Source: PALSA-600 sp037142875 (GTDB lineage Bacteria > Actinomycetota > Thermoleophilia > Gaiellales > Gaiellaceae). From it: a stretch of DNA of 64,000 nucleotides. This document shows, one piece after another, positions 33,815 through 42,374 of the stretch. The notes beneath the pieces are model-generated. The model did not search any database. It saw only the letters and a list, made by a program, of their open reading frames with translations, and was not told the origin of the DNA. Where the stretch lies: contig JBAWZV010000004.1 of assembly GCA_037142875.1 (NCBI GenBank), positions 79,244-143,243 on the forward strand, read 5' to 3'. Positions within the stretch are counted from its first letter, which is position 1. Every line of letters starts with the position of its first letter. Both the position numbers and the translations under genes were made by a program.

Positions 33815-35332
33815 TCAGCTGCGACGGTAATTGGGTGCGTCCTTCGTGATCGTGATGTCGTGCGGATGCGACTCGCGCAGACCGGCACCGGTGATCCGGA
33901 CGAATCGAGCGCTCTTGAGCGCCTCGACGGTCGGCGCGCCGCAGTAGCCCATCGCCTGGCGAAGCCCGCCGACGATCTGATGGACGACTGCGTTCAGCGG
34001 GCCCTTGTACGGCACCCGACCTTCGATGCCTTCGGGCACGAGCTTCTCGACGTCCTCGACATCGCCCTGGAAGTAGCGGTCCTTGGAGTAGCTGCGGGCC
34101 TTCATCGCGCCGATCGAGCCCATGCCGCGGTACTCCTTGTAGCGCTCGCCGTGCGAGAAGACAACATCGCCGGGCGACTCGTCGGTGCCCGCGAGCATCG
34201 AGCCGAGCATCACCGTGTCAGCGCCGGCGGCAAGAGCCTTGGCAACGTCACCGGATGAGATCAGCCCACCGTCGCAGATCACCGGAACGCCGTGACGGCT
34301 CGCGACGGCGGCGACGTCGTGGACGGCCGTGAGTTGCGGCACGCCGACACCGGCGACGATGCGGGTCGTGCAGATCGACCCGGGGCCGACGCCGGCCTTG
34401 ACCGCGTCTGCGCCGCCGTCGATCAGCGCCTCGGCTGCCTCACCGGTCGCGATGTTGCCGGCGATCACCTCGAACTCTCCCGATACGCCCTTGATGCGCG
34501 TCACCATCTCAACGACGCTGCGTGAGTGACCGTGCGCGGTGTCGACGACGAGGATGTCGGCACCCGCATCGACGAGCGCCTGAGCGCGCTCGAAGGCGTC
34601 GGGGCCAACCCCGACAGCGGCGCCGACCCGAAGCCGGCCGTGCGTGTCCTTGGTCGCGCGCGGAAACTCGATCCGCTTCTGGATGTCCTTGACGGTGATG
34701 AGGCCCTTGAGAACGCCGATCGAGTCGACGACGGGAAGCTTCTCGATCCGGTGTGCGTGCAGAAGGCTCTCTGCCTCGGCAAGCGTCGTCCCGATCGGTG
34801 CGGTGACGAGGCCGCTCGAGGTCATGACGGCGGACACCGGCTGCGTCATGTCCTTCTCGAAGCGGAGGTCGCGGTTGGTCAGGATCCCGACGAGGCGGCC
34901 TTCGGCGTCGGTGATCGGAACGCCCGAGACGTGGTAGTGCTCCATCAGCGCGAGCGCGTCTGCGACGAGCGCGGTCGGCGGAAGGGTCAGCGGCTCGACG
35001 ATCATTCCGGACTCGGAGCGCTTGACCTTGTCGACCTCTGCGACCTGATCGGCGATCGACAGGTTGCGGTGGACGATCCCGATGCCTCCCTCACGGGCGA
35101 GCCCGATCGCCATCCGCGCCTCGGTCACCGTGTCCATCGCAGCAGAGACGACGGGAATCTCGAGCACGATCGTCCGTGTCAGACGGGTCGCGGTCGAGAC
35201 GTCGTTCGGGAGAACAGCCGACTCGGCCGGGACGAGCAGCACGTCGTCGAACGTCAGCCCTTCCTTGCCGAACTTGTCAGAGCGGGCGAACTCGGCTTCG
35301 ACCTCGAACCGTTCGACTCTGCCCACGTCCAT
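33815..35332 (-). CDS. guaB: IMP dehydrogenase
   Basis: 505 residues. Two CBS domains (about residues 105-225) interrupt the TIM barrel. The catalytic loop GPGSICTTR carries the active cysteine; the flap contains SKDRYFQGD. Oxidises IMP to XMP, the first step to GMP. The ATG at 35332 has TAAAGT six bases upstream and no ribosome site, so the guaBA mRNA is probably leaderless. Confidence 0.97.
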   Translation of the reverse strand: MDVGRVERFEVEAEFARSDKFGKEGLTFDDVLLVPAESAVLPNDVSTATRLTRTIVLEIPVVSAAMDTVTEARMAIGLAREGGIGIVHRNLSIADQVAEVDKVKRSESGMIVEPLTLPPTALVADALALMEHYHVSGVPITDAEGRLVGILTNRDLRFEKDMTQPVSAVMTSSGLVTAPIGTTLAEAESLLHAHRIEKLPVVDSIGVLKGLITVKDIQKRIEFPRATKDTHGRLRVGAAVGVGPDAFERAQALVDAGADILVVDTAHGHSRSVVEMVTRIKGVSGEFEVIAGNIATGEAAEALIDGGADAVKAGVGPGSICTTRIVAGVGVPQLTAVHDVAAVASRHGVPVICDGGLISSGDVAKALAAGADTVMLGSMLAGTDESPGDVVFSHGERYKEYRGMGSIGAMKARSYSKDRYFQGDVEDVEKLVPEGIEGRVPYKGPLNAVVHQIVGGLRQAMGYCGAPTVEALKSARFVRITGAGLRESHPHDITITKDAPNYRRS

Positions 35333-35338
35333 GAAGCA

Positions 35339-35344
35339 ACTTTA
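35339..35344 (-). promoter_or_regulatory. -10 box, guaBA
   Basis: TAAAGT on the minus strand, six bases before the guaB ATG. Confidence 0.55.
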
Positions 35345-35375
35345 CCCGGCGAGCCGGAAGACGGTCGAGGGGCTG

Positions 35376-36329
35376 TCAGGCGGGGACGGCAACGAGCTCT
35401 GCAACGGTCACGCCGGCCTGCAGATGCACGGCCTCGCGGGGGTCGAAGCGGCCTGCGCCAATCTCAAGGGTCGATGCCGCTCCGGCCGCGACGGCCATTC
35501 GCAGCGCGTCCTCGTGCGACCGGCCGGCAACCTGGGCTGCGATGAAGCCTGCAAGCAGCGTGTCGCCCGCGCCGACGGTCGAGATCGGCTCCAGACGCGG
35601 TGCCACGGCTCGGAAGCGCTGAACATCGCGTCCGTCGCGGAAGAGAGCGACGCAGCCGGTGTGCGTCGTGATGATCACGTTGCGCGCCCCGAGCTCGGCG
35701 ATCCGGTCGAGGCCGAGCATGAAGTCCTCGTCGTCGTGGAACTCCTGCCCGACGAGCGACTCTGCCTCGTGCTGGTTCGGCGCGACGAGAAAGGGTTCGG
35801 CGCCGATGCCGATTCGCAGTGGCTCGCCGTCGGTGTCGAGAATCACGGGGACGTGCCGCCGGGTCAGATCGTGGATCGCCTCGGCATAGAAGTCGTCGGC
35901 GACGTCCCGCGGCAGCGAGCCGGCGAGAACGACGAAGTCGGCCCCCTGGATGAGGTAGGCGATCTTCTCGCGGAGCGTCTCGAGCTCCTCGAGCTTCACC
36001 TGAGGCCCCCACTCGTTGATCTCCGTGTAGCTGGACGTGGTCGGGTCGACGACGGCCGTCGTGGTGCGCGACTCGGCCTCGATCCGAACAAAGTCGTTGA
36101 GGATCGCCTCGCCGGTCAGGCGCTCGATGATCCGCAGCCCGGCCTGGCCACCCGCAAGCCCGGTGGCGACGACGGGCACGCCAAGCGTCTTGAGCGCGCG
36201 GGCGACGTTGATTCCCTTGCCGCCCGCAAGCGGCAGGCCGGCGCTGGCGCGATGACGTTGCCCCCGCTGGAAGTTCGGCACCGTGATGGTTCGGGCGAAC
36301 GCGGCGTTGAGTGTGACGGTGACGATCAC
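35376..36329 (-). CDS. PfkB-family sugar kinase, 1-phosphofructokinase/tagatose-6-P kinase type
   Basis: 317 residues. N-terminal TLNAAFARTITVPNF and GGKGINVARALKTLG are typical of the FruK/LacC/PfkB branch; the C-terminal signature STVGAGDTLLAGFIA carries the catalytic aspartate. It phosphorylates a sugar phosphate such as fructose-1-phosphate; no transporter or PTS gene is near to settle which. The GTG start overlaps the upstream carboxypeptidase stop (GTGA). Confidence 0.88.
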   Translation of the reverse strand: MIVTVTLNAAFARTITVPNFQRGQRHRASAGLPLAGGKGINVARALKTLGVPVVATGLAGGQAGLRIIERLTGEAILNDFVRIEAESRTTTAVVDPTTSSYTEINEWGPQVKLEELETLREKIAYLIQGADFVVLAGSLPRDVADDFYAEAIHDLTRRHVPVILDTDGEPLRIGIGAEPFLVAPNQHEAESLVGQEFHDDEDFMLGLDRIAELGARNVIITTHTGCVALFRDGRDVQRFRAVAPRLEPISTVGAGDTLLAGFIAAQVAGRSHEDALRMAVAAGAASTLEIGAGRFDPREAVHLQAGVTVAELVAVPA

Positions 36330-37456
36330 GTGATCAACCCGAGCATATTGTGGACTGTACGACGCGCATACCAGGCGATGCGCGTCCTCACGCTCGGCGC
36401 ATGAACCGTCCGTGATGCAACGAGCGGACGACGGCCGATGAGCCGTGTCCCGTCGTAGACGTCGATCGTGCCGACGACGCTCCCCTTGTCGATCGGCGGG
36501 ACGAGGTACGTCGGCGCGACGACCCGCTCGCTCAGCTTCACGCCGATGTGCACGACGGTCTGGAGCGGGCTCGCGGCCACGAGCTGGAGCGGCGTCATGC
36601 CGTACGGCAACGACACGTCCGCGTAGGTCGTGTCCGCCGCGACGACGTTGACCAGGCGATACCGCGCGAGGCCGTAGGCAAGCAGCGTCTCAAGATCCGC
36701 GTTGCGCTGGTACCGAGACGGCGACCCGAGGATCGCCGCGTAGAGCGTGATGCCGTTCCCCTGCACTGCTGCAACCTGCGACCAGCCCGCCCCGTGCGTG
36801 TGCCCGGTCTTGACACCGATGACGCCCGGGAAGGCGCCGAGCAGGTCGTTCCACGTGTGGACGACCCTCCCGGCAGAGATCGTGTCCGACGTCTCGGCGA
36901 CGGTCGTGCGGATCACCGGGACGTGCATCGCAGCCCGCGCGAGCACGGTCACGTCTGCGGCGCTCGAGTACGCGCCGGAAGCGTCCAGCCCGTCTGGCCG
37001 GACGAAGTTCGAGTCGTGCAGGCCAAGCTGGGCGGCCTTCGCGTTCATGAGCGCCGCGAAGGCGGGGAACGACGGCGCGGTGGCGAGGGCGAGAGCGTCG
37101 GCGGCGTCGTTCGCCGACTGGATCAGTGAGGCCTTGACCAGATCGAGCACCGTGATCGACTCATGCGCGGCCAGGGCAACGGACTCCTGGCCGACGGCGG
37201 CGGCGCGGGGGTCGACGTCCACGACGTCCGTGAGCTGGTGATGTTCCAGCGCGACGATCACTGTCATCAGCTTCGTGATCGACGCGATCGGCAGACGCGC
37301 GTCGGCGTCGTGCGAGACGATCACCTCACCCGTCGTTGCATTCACGACGATCCAGGCGCGTGCGTCGGGATCCGGTGACGGGACGGTCGCGGTTGCGGCG
37401 ACAGCGGAGGTCGCGCCGGCAGTCGCCAGCGCGAGGAGGACGGCGAGGCGTCTCAT
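36326..37456 (-). CDS. D-alanyl-D-alanine carboxypeptidase (PBP5/DacF-like)
   Basis: 376 residues. Signal peptide, then an S11 peptidase domain with S59-I-T-K62, S114-A-N116 and K217-T-G219, all three penicillin-binding motifs. The C-terminal domain from about residue 280 ends in a basic amphipathic tail. It trims the terminal D-alanine from peptidoglycan side chains outside the membrane. Overlaps the upstream LysM gene (ATGA) and the downstream kinase (GTGA). Confidence 0.93.
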   Translation of the reverse strand: MRRLAVLLALATAGATSAVAATATVPSPDPDARAWIVVNATTGEVIVSHDADARLPIASITKLMTVIVALEHHQLTDVVDVDPRAAAVGQESVALAAHESITVLDLVKASLIQSANDAADALALATAPSFPAFAALMNAKAAQLGLHDSNFVRPDGLDASGAYSSAADVTVLARAAMHVPVIRTTVAETSDTISAGRVVHTWNDLLGAFPGVIGVKTGHTHGAGWSQVAAVQGNGITLYAAILGSPSRYQRNADLETLLAYGLARYRLVNVVAADTTYADVSLPYGMTPLQLVAASPLQTVVHIGVKLSERVVAPTYLVPPIDKGSVVGTIDVYDGTRLIGRRPLVASRTVHAPSVRTRIAWYARRTVHNMLGLIT

Positions 37457-37797
37457 CGCAGCCGGATCTTCTCGCCGATGAAGAGCGCCGTTGGCGTGAC
37501 GGACGGGTTGAGCGTGACGAGGGCTGCTTCGGTTAGGCCTGTCTGCGCGGCGATCGAGGCGAGCGTGTCGCCTGCCTTCACGACGTACGCGCTCCGCGCG
37601 GCGTGCGTGGCCGCCGGGTGAGCCTTCACCGGCTTGATGAGCTGGGCATGCGCCGGTGCGGGCGTGTCGCCGGTGGAGTGATCGAGCCGATGCCGCGCGA
37701 GCGCAACGAACACCGAGACGGCGAGGAGCGATGCGGCGGGCAGTGAGTAGGCGCGCCAACCGCGGCCCGGAACGGCTACCACCCCGAGACGGCCCAC
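37453..37797 (-). CDS. Membrane-anchored LysM domain protein
   Basis: 114 residues. One membrane segment (about 17-35), a Pro/Ala/His-rich linker and a LysM domain (YVVKAGDTLASIAAQTG to FIGEKIRL, about 70-113) that binds peptidoglycan glycans. Operonic with the D,D-carboxypeptidase, so both probably act at the wall. The GTG at 37797 overlaps pyrF by 22 bases; a GTG at 37782 would reduce the overlap. Confidence 0.85.
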   Translation of the reverse strand: MGRLGVVAVPGRGWRAYSLPAASLLAVSVFVALARHRLDHSTGDTPAPAHAQLIKPVKAHPAATHAARSAYVVKAGDTLASIAAQTGLTEAALVTLNPSVTPTALFIGEKIRLR

Positions 37798-38636
37798 AGC
37801 TCACTCCGGAGACGTGCAGCCTCGGCGCCCGCAGCTGTGCGGTAGTCGCCGCCCGCCTCGCGAAACGCGTAGTTGACCGAGCGCGATGCGTTGACGATGG
37901 CGCTCGCCGGGCCGCTCGTGAAGGCGCGTGCCAGGTCGGCGGGCTGCGCGCCCTGCGCGCCAATGCCCGGAAGTAGGAGCACCGAGCGCGGCATCAGCCG
38001 CCGGGCCTCTCCGACCGCCCTCGGGTGGGTGGCACCGACAACTGCGCCGACCGCCGAGAGGCCGTGCTCGCCGACGACATCGGCGCCCCAGTCGGACACG
38101 AGCTCGGCGACGTGCTGCCACATGGGTCGGCCGTCGGAGAGCGGGACGTCCTGGACGTCGCCGCCCGAGTTCGATGTCTTGACGATGCAGAAGATTCCGG
38201 CCCCGTACCGACGCGCGGCCGCGAGGTAGGGCTCGATCGACTCCCGTCCGAGCCACGGGTTCACCGTGAGGGCGTCGGCGAGCGGCTCCGCGCCCTCAAG
38301 GTACGCCGCCGAGTAGGCACGCGCCGTCGAGCCGACATCGCCGCGCTTGCCATCGGCGATGACGAGCAGCCCTGCCCGCCGCGCGTACGCGCACACCTCG
38401 GCGAACGCCGCCATCCCGGGAGCGCCAAGCGCCTCGAAGAAGGCGAGCTGCGGCTTGACGGCGACCGCGTGCTGTGCGACAGCGTCGACGATGCCGCAGC
38501 AGAACCTCGCGACGTCGCCGCCGAGCTCCACAGGTAGCAGCTCCGGCACCGGGTCGAGACCGACGACGAGCTGGCTTCGCTTCCGGGTGACCTCCTCCGC
38601 GAGGCGGTCACCGAACATCATCGTCTCGCCGGCCAT
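37776..38636 (-). CDS. pyrF: Orotidine 5'-phosphate decarboxylase (type 2)
   Basis: 286 residues, the longer type 2 OMPDC. The catalytic cluster is IADGKRGDVGSTA; KPQLAFFE near residue 60 supplies further substrate contacts. It makes UMP, the last step of the de novo pyrimidine pathway. ATG at 38636 lies six bases after TAACCT. Lies near pyrE (39.1-39.6 kb), the preceding enzyme, though hup separates them. Confidence 0.95.
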   Translation of the reverse strand: MAGETMMFGDRLAEEVTRKRSQLVVGLDPVPELLPVELGGDVARFCCGIVDAVAQHAVAVKPQLAFFEALGAPGMAAFAEVCAYARRAGLLVIADGKRGDVGSTARAYSAAYLEGAEPLADALTVNPWLGRESIEPYLAAARRYGAGIFCIVKTSNSGGDVQDVPLSDGRPMWQHVAELVSDWGADVVGEHGLSAVGAVVGATHPRAVGEARRLMPRSVLLLPGIGAQGAQPADLARAFTSGPASAIVNASRSVNYAFREAGGDYRTAAGAEAARLRSELWAVSGW

Positions 38637-38642
38637 CCCCAG

Positions 38643-38648
38643 AGGTTA
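38643..38648 (-). promoter_or_regulatory. -10 box, pyrF
   Basis: TAACCT on the minus strand, six bases before the pyrF ATG and 15 bases from the hup terminator. Confidence 0.55.
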
Positions 38649-38663
38649 TCCCCGAGAACGACA

Positions 38664-38687
38664 GAGGGCCGCACGTATGCGGCCCTC
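38664..38687 (-). terminator. Intrinsic terminator of hup
   Basis: GAGGGCCGCA-CGTA-TGCGGCCCTC is a perfect 10-bp stem with a 4-base loop, 30 bases past the hup stop on the minus strand and followed by TGTCGTTCT. It insulates hup from pyrF. Confidence 0.8.
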
Positions 38688-38716
38688 GTCAGACAAGCAT
38701 CGTGCAACGAACTGTC

Positions 38717-38992
38717 CTAGCCCTTCAGTGCCGCCTTGAGCTGGCTGCCTGCGCTGAACTTCGGAACCGTCGTCGCGGCGATCTGGACACGCTCACCGGT
38801 ACGCGGGTTGACGCCCTGGCGCGCGGCACGTGCTGCGGGCGAGAACTTCCCGAATCCGGTGAAATTCACCGTGTCACCGCTCTTGAGCGTCTCGGTAACC
38901 GCTTCCATGAAGGCATCGACGGCCTTGCCTGCATCGCGATTCGAGAGGCCGCTCTTTGTCGCGACCCTTTGGATGAACTCCTGCTTCGTCAA
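38717..38992 (-). CDS. hup: HU-family DNA-binding protein
   Basis: 91 residues, the short HU form without the lysine-rich tail of mycobacterial HU. FGKFSPAARAARQGVNPRTGE is the DNA-gripping arm. TTG start with a strong AGGAGG six bases upstream, as expected for an abundant protein with a leadered mRNA. A strong terminator follows. Confidence 0.96.
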   Translation of the reverse strand: MTKQEFIQRVATKSGLSNRDAGKAVDAFMEAVTETLKSGDTVNFTGFGKFSPAARAARQGVNPRTGERVQIAATTVPKFSAGSQLKAALKG

Positions 38993-39078
38993 AGCCTTCC
39001 TCCTGGTTGGGGTGCCATATGGTCAGACCTTGGTGAGTGACCCTAACAAGGGCGTCGGATATCGCTCAACCATGCGGA

Positions 39079-39615
39079 CTACGCCGCGGAGCGTAACGTG
39101 CTTGCGAGGAAGATCGGCCAGAGCCGAACACCGATCCTGGCGAGGGCGTCCGAGCCGCCCTCTTCACGGTCGACGACGCACACCGCATTCGACACCCGGA
39201 GGCCGACTGCGCGCAGAGCCTCGATCGCGTCGATCGCCGCACCACCCGAGGTGACAACGTCCTCGACGAGACACACGGTCTCTCCCTCGACGAACGTCCC
39301 CTCGATCCGGTTGGTCGTTCCGTACTCCTTCGCCTCCTTACGCACGATCACGAACGGCAGGTCGCACTGCAGCGAGGCGGCTGCCGCGAGCGAGACGGCG
39401 CCAAGCTCCGGCGCACCGATCCGCTCCGCGTCCGGAGCGTGCTCGTGCACGGCTGTGGCGATCACCTCGCCGAGCGGGCCAAGCAGATCGGGACGCGTGC
39501 CGAAGCGGTACTTGTCGAGGTAGTAGGAGCTGCGCTTGCCGGAGCGGAGGAGGAAGTCGCCCTCAAGCAGGGCGGCCTCACGAATCTTGAGCGCGAGTTC
39601 GGAGAGGTCGGTCAT
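39079..39615 (-). CDS. pyrE: Orotate phosphoribosyltransferase
   Basis: 178 residues from ATG 39615. The PRPP motif is VCLVEDVVTSGGA; the KEAKEYGTTNRIEG flexible loop carries catalytic lysines. Adds orotate to PRPP in pyrimidine synthesis. Third gene of a unit with a Roadblock protein and a small membrane protein; one base separates it from the gene before (TGAgATG). Confidence 0.95.
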   Translation of the reverse strand: MTDLSELALKIREAALLEGDFLLRSGKRSSYYLDKYRFGTRPDLLGPLGEVIATAVHEHAPDAERIGAPELGAVSLAAAASLQCDLPFVIVRKEAKEYGTTNRIEGTFVEGETVCLVEDVVTSGGAAIDAIEALRAVGLRVSNAVCVVDREEGGSDALARIGVRLWPIFLASTLRSAA

Positions 39616-39616
39616 C

Positions 39617-39823
39617 TCAGCACGGAACTGCAAGGAGGTCGCGGGCGAGCTCCAGCAGACGGTCGGCGTCCGGTGTGTCGTCGGCGATCGTCGCCATCGA
39701 GCCGTCGTCGCCGTAGAAGTCGACACGCTCAAGCCGACGGGACGAGCGGCGCCGGTACATCACCGAGCCGACAAGCGATCCCGCGGCGAGCAGTAGTCCG
39801 GTGAATGCCTTACGCGGACGCAT
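39617..39823 (-). CDS. Small membrane-associated protein (68 aa)
   Basis: One hydrophobic segment (about residues 6-22: KAFTGLLLAAGSLVGSVMY) is followed by RRRSSRR, so the rest faces the cytoplasm: an acidic tail with FYGDDGSMATI and a helix DADRLLELARDLL. Overlaps the Roadblock gene by 14 bases and abuts pyrE, so it is likely translated with them. Family not recognised. Confidence 0.7.
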   Translation of the reverse strand: MRPRKAFTGLLLAAGSLVGSVMYRRRSSRRLERVDFYGDDGSMATIADDTPDADRLLELARDLLAVPC

Positions 39824-40301
39824 CGGCCTTCCTGCGGGCGTGACGTCCGGGCGGCAGCGCAGCCGCCTCGGTGTCGGGTTCGGCAGGAGCGGAAGCGGGC
39901 GCCTCGGCGGCCGCAGCCGCCTCCGCCGGCGGAGGCGCTGCGGCGTCGTGTCCCGGTACATCCTCGATCGAGCGTAGGCAGTGCTTGAGGTCGTAGAAGA
40001 CGAGACCAACCGTCGGATCGGGGCGTGTCGTCGCGATCGCGAGGCGTCCACCCCGGCGCACGACGAAGACGCTGCCGTCGAGCGTCGCGGCCTCGAGCTG
40101 GCCGAGCTCGGGCAGGTTCCGCGAAGCGCGGAGAGCGTCCGCCTCGGACAGGAACGCGGTAATCGACTCGCCGAAACGGGCGCGACGGGCCTCGTCGTCG
40201 ATCGTCGATGCGAGGACGGAGCCGTCGCTCTCGAGCACCGCGACGTGGACGACCTGCGAGGAGATCTCGGTCAGATCCGCGAGGGCTTGGGCCGCATCCA
40301 T
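39810..40301 (-). CDS. Roadblock/LC7 domain protein with Ala/Pro-rich tail
   Basis: 163 residues from ATG 40301. Residues 1-115 form a Roadblock/LC7 fold (ISSQVVHVAVLESDGSVLAST, then SVFVVRRGGRLAIATTRPD), known in bacteria as partners of small MglA-like GTPases. The tail is rich in alanine and proline and ends with a basic HARRKADA. No GTPase gene is nearby. TATGCT is seven bases before the start. Confidence 0.8.
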   Translation of the reverse strand: MDAAQALADLTEISSQVVHVAVLESDGSVLASTIDDEARRARFGESITAFLSEADALRASRNLPELGQLEAATLDGSVFVVRRGGRLAIATTRPDPTVGLVFYDLKHCLRSIEDVPGHDAAAPPPAEAAAAAEAPASAPAEPDTEAAALPPGRHARRKADASA

Positions 40302-40308
40302 GGCCCTG

Positions 40309-40314
40309 AGCATA
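40309..40314 (-). promoter_or_regulatory. -10 box, Roadblock-pyrE operon
   Basis: TATGCT on the minus strand, seven bases before the ATG at 40301. Confidence 0.5.
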
Positions 40315-40325
40315 CTTGCGGAGCC

Positions 40326-41105
40326 ATGGGACCCATCCTCAGGAAGTTCTTCGCCGACCGCGGCACGCACCTCGCCGCGATGATCGCGTACTTCGCACTG
40401 CTCTCGTTCGTGCCGCTGCTCTTCCTGTCGCTGGCGCTGCTCGGCGCCGCCAACCAGGCCGACGAGAACTCGTTCTTCGTCCGCGAGCTCCAGCGGACGT
40501 TCCCGAGCACGTCTCTCGACTCGATCCTGCGTGCAGTCCGCGCGATCCGCGAGAACGCGACCGCGCTCGGCGCCACCGGTGGGGCGTTCCTGCTCTGGTC
40601 GTCGCTCTCGTTCTTCAGCGTCCTCGAGAGCGCGTTCAACATCGTCTACGACCGGCCGAACCGCCCATTCCTACGCGGCAAGGCGCTCGCGACGCTGATG
40701 ATGGTCATCTCGCTCGCGTTCCTGTTCGCGTCGCTCGTGGCGGGGTCGATGGGCGCCGAGATTCTCAAGCGATATGGCGGGCTGAACGACAACCCCACGT
40801 TCGCGACCGTGATCTCGGTCAGCGCCTCGTTCGTCGGCTTCGTCGTCTTCCTCGCCTCGTCCTACGTCGTCCTGACGAACGACCACATGACGTGGCGCGA
40901 GGTCTTCCCCGGCGCGATCGTCGCCTCGGTCGCGCTCGAAGCGACGTTCCAGTTCCTCCCGGCCTTCGTCCAGCTCTCCAAGCACAACCCCGTCCTGCAG
41001 ACGCTCTCGGGGCCGGCGGTGCTGCTCGTCTGGCTGTACGTGATGGCGAACCTGATCGTGCTCGGCGCCGAGGTGAACTTCCTCCGTCGCCGCCCCGCGC
41101 CCTAG
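40326..41105 (+). CDS. YihY/BrkB-family inner membrane protein
   Basis: 259 residues with six membrane segments and the conserved start HLAAMIAYFALLSFVPLLF, the mid motif LLWSSLSFFSVLESAFNIVYD and the final LVWLYVMANLIVLGAEVN. The YihY/BrkB family is widespread; its molecular function is not established. Divergent from the Roadblock operon. Its stop shares CTAG with the converging rdgB. Confidence 0.92.
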   Translation: MGPILRKFFADRGTHLAAMIAYFALLSFVPLLFLSLALLGAANQADENSFFVRELQRTFPSTSLDSILRAVRAIRENATALGATGGAFLLWSSLSFFSVLESAFNIVYDRPNRPFLRGKALATLMMVISLAFLFASLVAGSMGAEILKRYGGLNDNPTFATVISVSASFVGFVVFLASSYVVLTNDHMTWREVFPGAIVASVALEATFQFLPAFVQLSKHNPVLQTLSGPAVLLVWLYVMANLIVLGAEVNFLRRRPAP

Positions 41106-41677
41106 GTGGCGGCGAGGAGCGCCGCGACGGCCTTCGCCCGGTGCGAGTGCTCGTGCTTCCAGTCGTCACCGAGCTCGGCGACGGTCACGTCGTAGCCGTC
41201 GGGGATGAGGATCGGGTCGTACCCGAACCCGCCGGCGCCCCTGCGTCCCGGGGCGAGCACACCTGCGAGGAAGCCGCCGCCACGGAACTCCTCGCCGTCG
41301 GGAGAGAGCGCGACGAGCTCGGAGACCATCCGGGCGCGCCGGTCGGTCTCGGACGCCATCCGTTCGAGCAGGGCGTCGGCCTGGTCACGGCCGGGAGCCC
41401 AGCGCGCCGAGTGCAGACCGGGTGCGCCGCCGAGGGCCTCGCACTCGATGCCCGAGTCCTCACCCAGCACCCACACGCCTGCCGGGGCGACGGAGTGCGC
41501 GAACCGCGCCTTGATCAGCGCGTTCTCGTAGTACGTCACGCCCGTCTCCTCCGGGTAGTCATCGGAGGCGAGCACGCCGATCTGCCAGCCCGGAAGCGAC
41601 TCGCGCAGCTCGGCAAGCTTGTGCAGGTTCTGAGATGCGAGAAGGGAGACGACCGGGTCGCTACTCGCGAGGGGCAT
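41102..41677 (-). CDS. rdgB: dITP/XTP pyrophosphatase (RdgB/HAM1)
   Basis: 191 residues from ATG 41677. LLASQNLHKLAELRESL is the N-terminal nucleotide-binding motif, VLGEDSGIECEALGGAPGLHSAR the acidic Mg site, GFGYDPILIP and SHRAKAV the C-terminal base-recognition loop. Removes ITP/XTP and dITP from the nucleotide pool. Overlaps rph by 17 bases, a common rph-rdgB pair. Confidence 0.94.
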   Translation of the reverse strand: MPLASSDPVVSLLASQNLHKLAELRESLPGWQIGVLASDDYPEETGVTYYENALIKARFAHSVAPAGVWVLGEDSGIECEALGGAPGLHSARWAPGRDQADALLERMASETDRRARMVSELVALSPDGEEFRGGGFLAGVLAPGRRGAGGFGYDPILIPDGYDVTVAELGDDWKHEHSHRAKAVAALLAAT

Positions 41678-42374
41678 CGATCGCCTCCTGCTGCCAGGCG
41701 CCGAGCTCCTCGATCCCCTCGGCGGCAAGGTCGAGCAGGACGTCGAGCCGGGCGCGGTCAAACGGCACCTTCTCGGCCGTTGCCTGCACCTCGATCAGCC
41801 GCCCGTCACCGGTCATGACGACGTTCAGGTCGACATCCGCGTTCGAGTCCTCGGCGTAGTCGAGGTCGAGCAGCGACTCGCCATCGACCACGCCCACCGA
41901 GACGGCGGAGACAGATCCGGTCAGGACGCGACTGAGGCCGAAGCGGTCGAGCGCGCGCGACGCGGCAACGTAGGCGCCGCAGATCGCGGCGCAGCGGGTA
42001 CCTCCGTCGGCCTGGAGCACATCGCAGTCCAGATGGACGGTACGCTCGCCGAGCGCGGCGAAGTCGACGACGCCGCGGAGTGAGCGGCCGATCAACCGCT
42101 GGATCTCCACGGTCCGCCCGCCCTGCTTGCCGCGCGCGGCCTCCCGGTCGGTGCGCTCTCCGGTCGACGCGGGCAGGAGCGAGTACTCGGCGGTCATCCA
42201 GCCACGACCGGACCGGTGGAGCCAGCGCGGGACGCTCTCGACGACGCTCGCCGTGCAGAGGACCGTGGTCTTGCCCTGCGTCCAGAGCACCATCCCGTGG
42301 GGCTGCTCGAGGAATGTCGGATCGGTGGAGATCACGCGCAGCTCGTTGGCGCGCCGCCCGTCGTGGCGGCTCAT
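41661..42374 (-). CDS. rph: Ribonuclease PH
   Basis: 237 residues. Phosphorolytic 3' exonuclease that trims tRNA precursors. GRGWMTAEYSLLPASTGER, the GRSLRGVVD phosphate-site arginine and LDCDVLQADGGTR are conserved family blocks. ATG overlaps the murI stop (ATGA); order murI-rph-rdgB is widespread among actinobacteria. Confidence 0.96.
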   Translation of the reverse strand: MSRHDGRRANELRVISTDPTFLEQPHGMVLWTQGKTTVLCTASVVESVPRWLHRSGRGWMTAEYSLLPASTGERTDREAARGKQGGRTVEIQRLIGRSLRGVVDFAALGERTVHLDCDVLQADGGTRCAAICGAYVAASRALDRFGLSRVLTGSVSAVSVGVVDGESLLDLDYAEDSNADVDLNVVMTGDGRLIEVQATAEKVPFDRARLDVLLDLAAEGIEELGAWQQEAIDAPRE

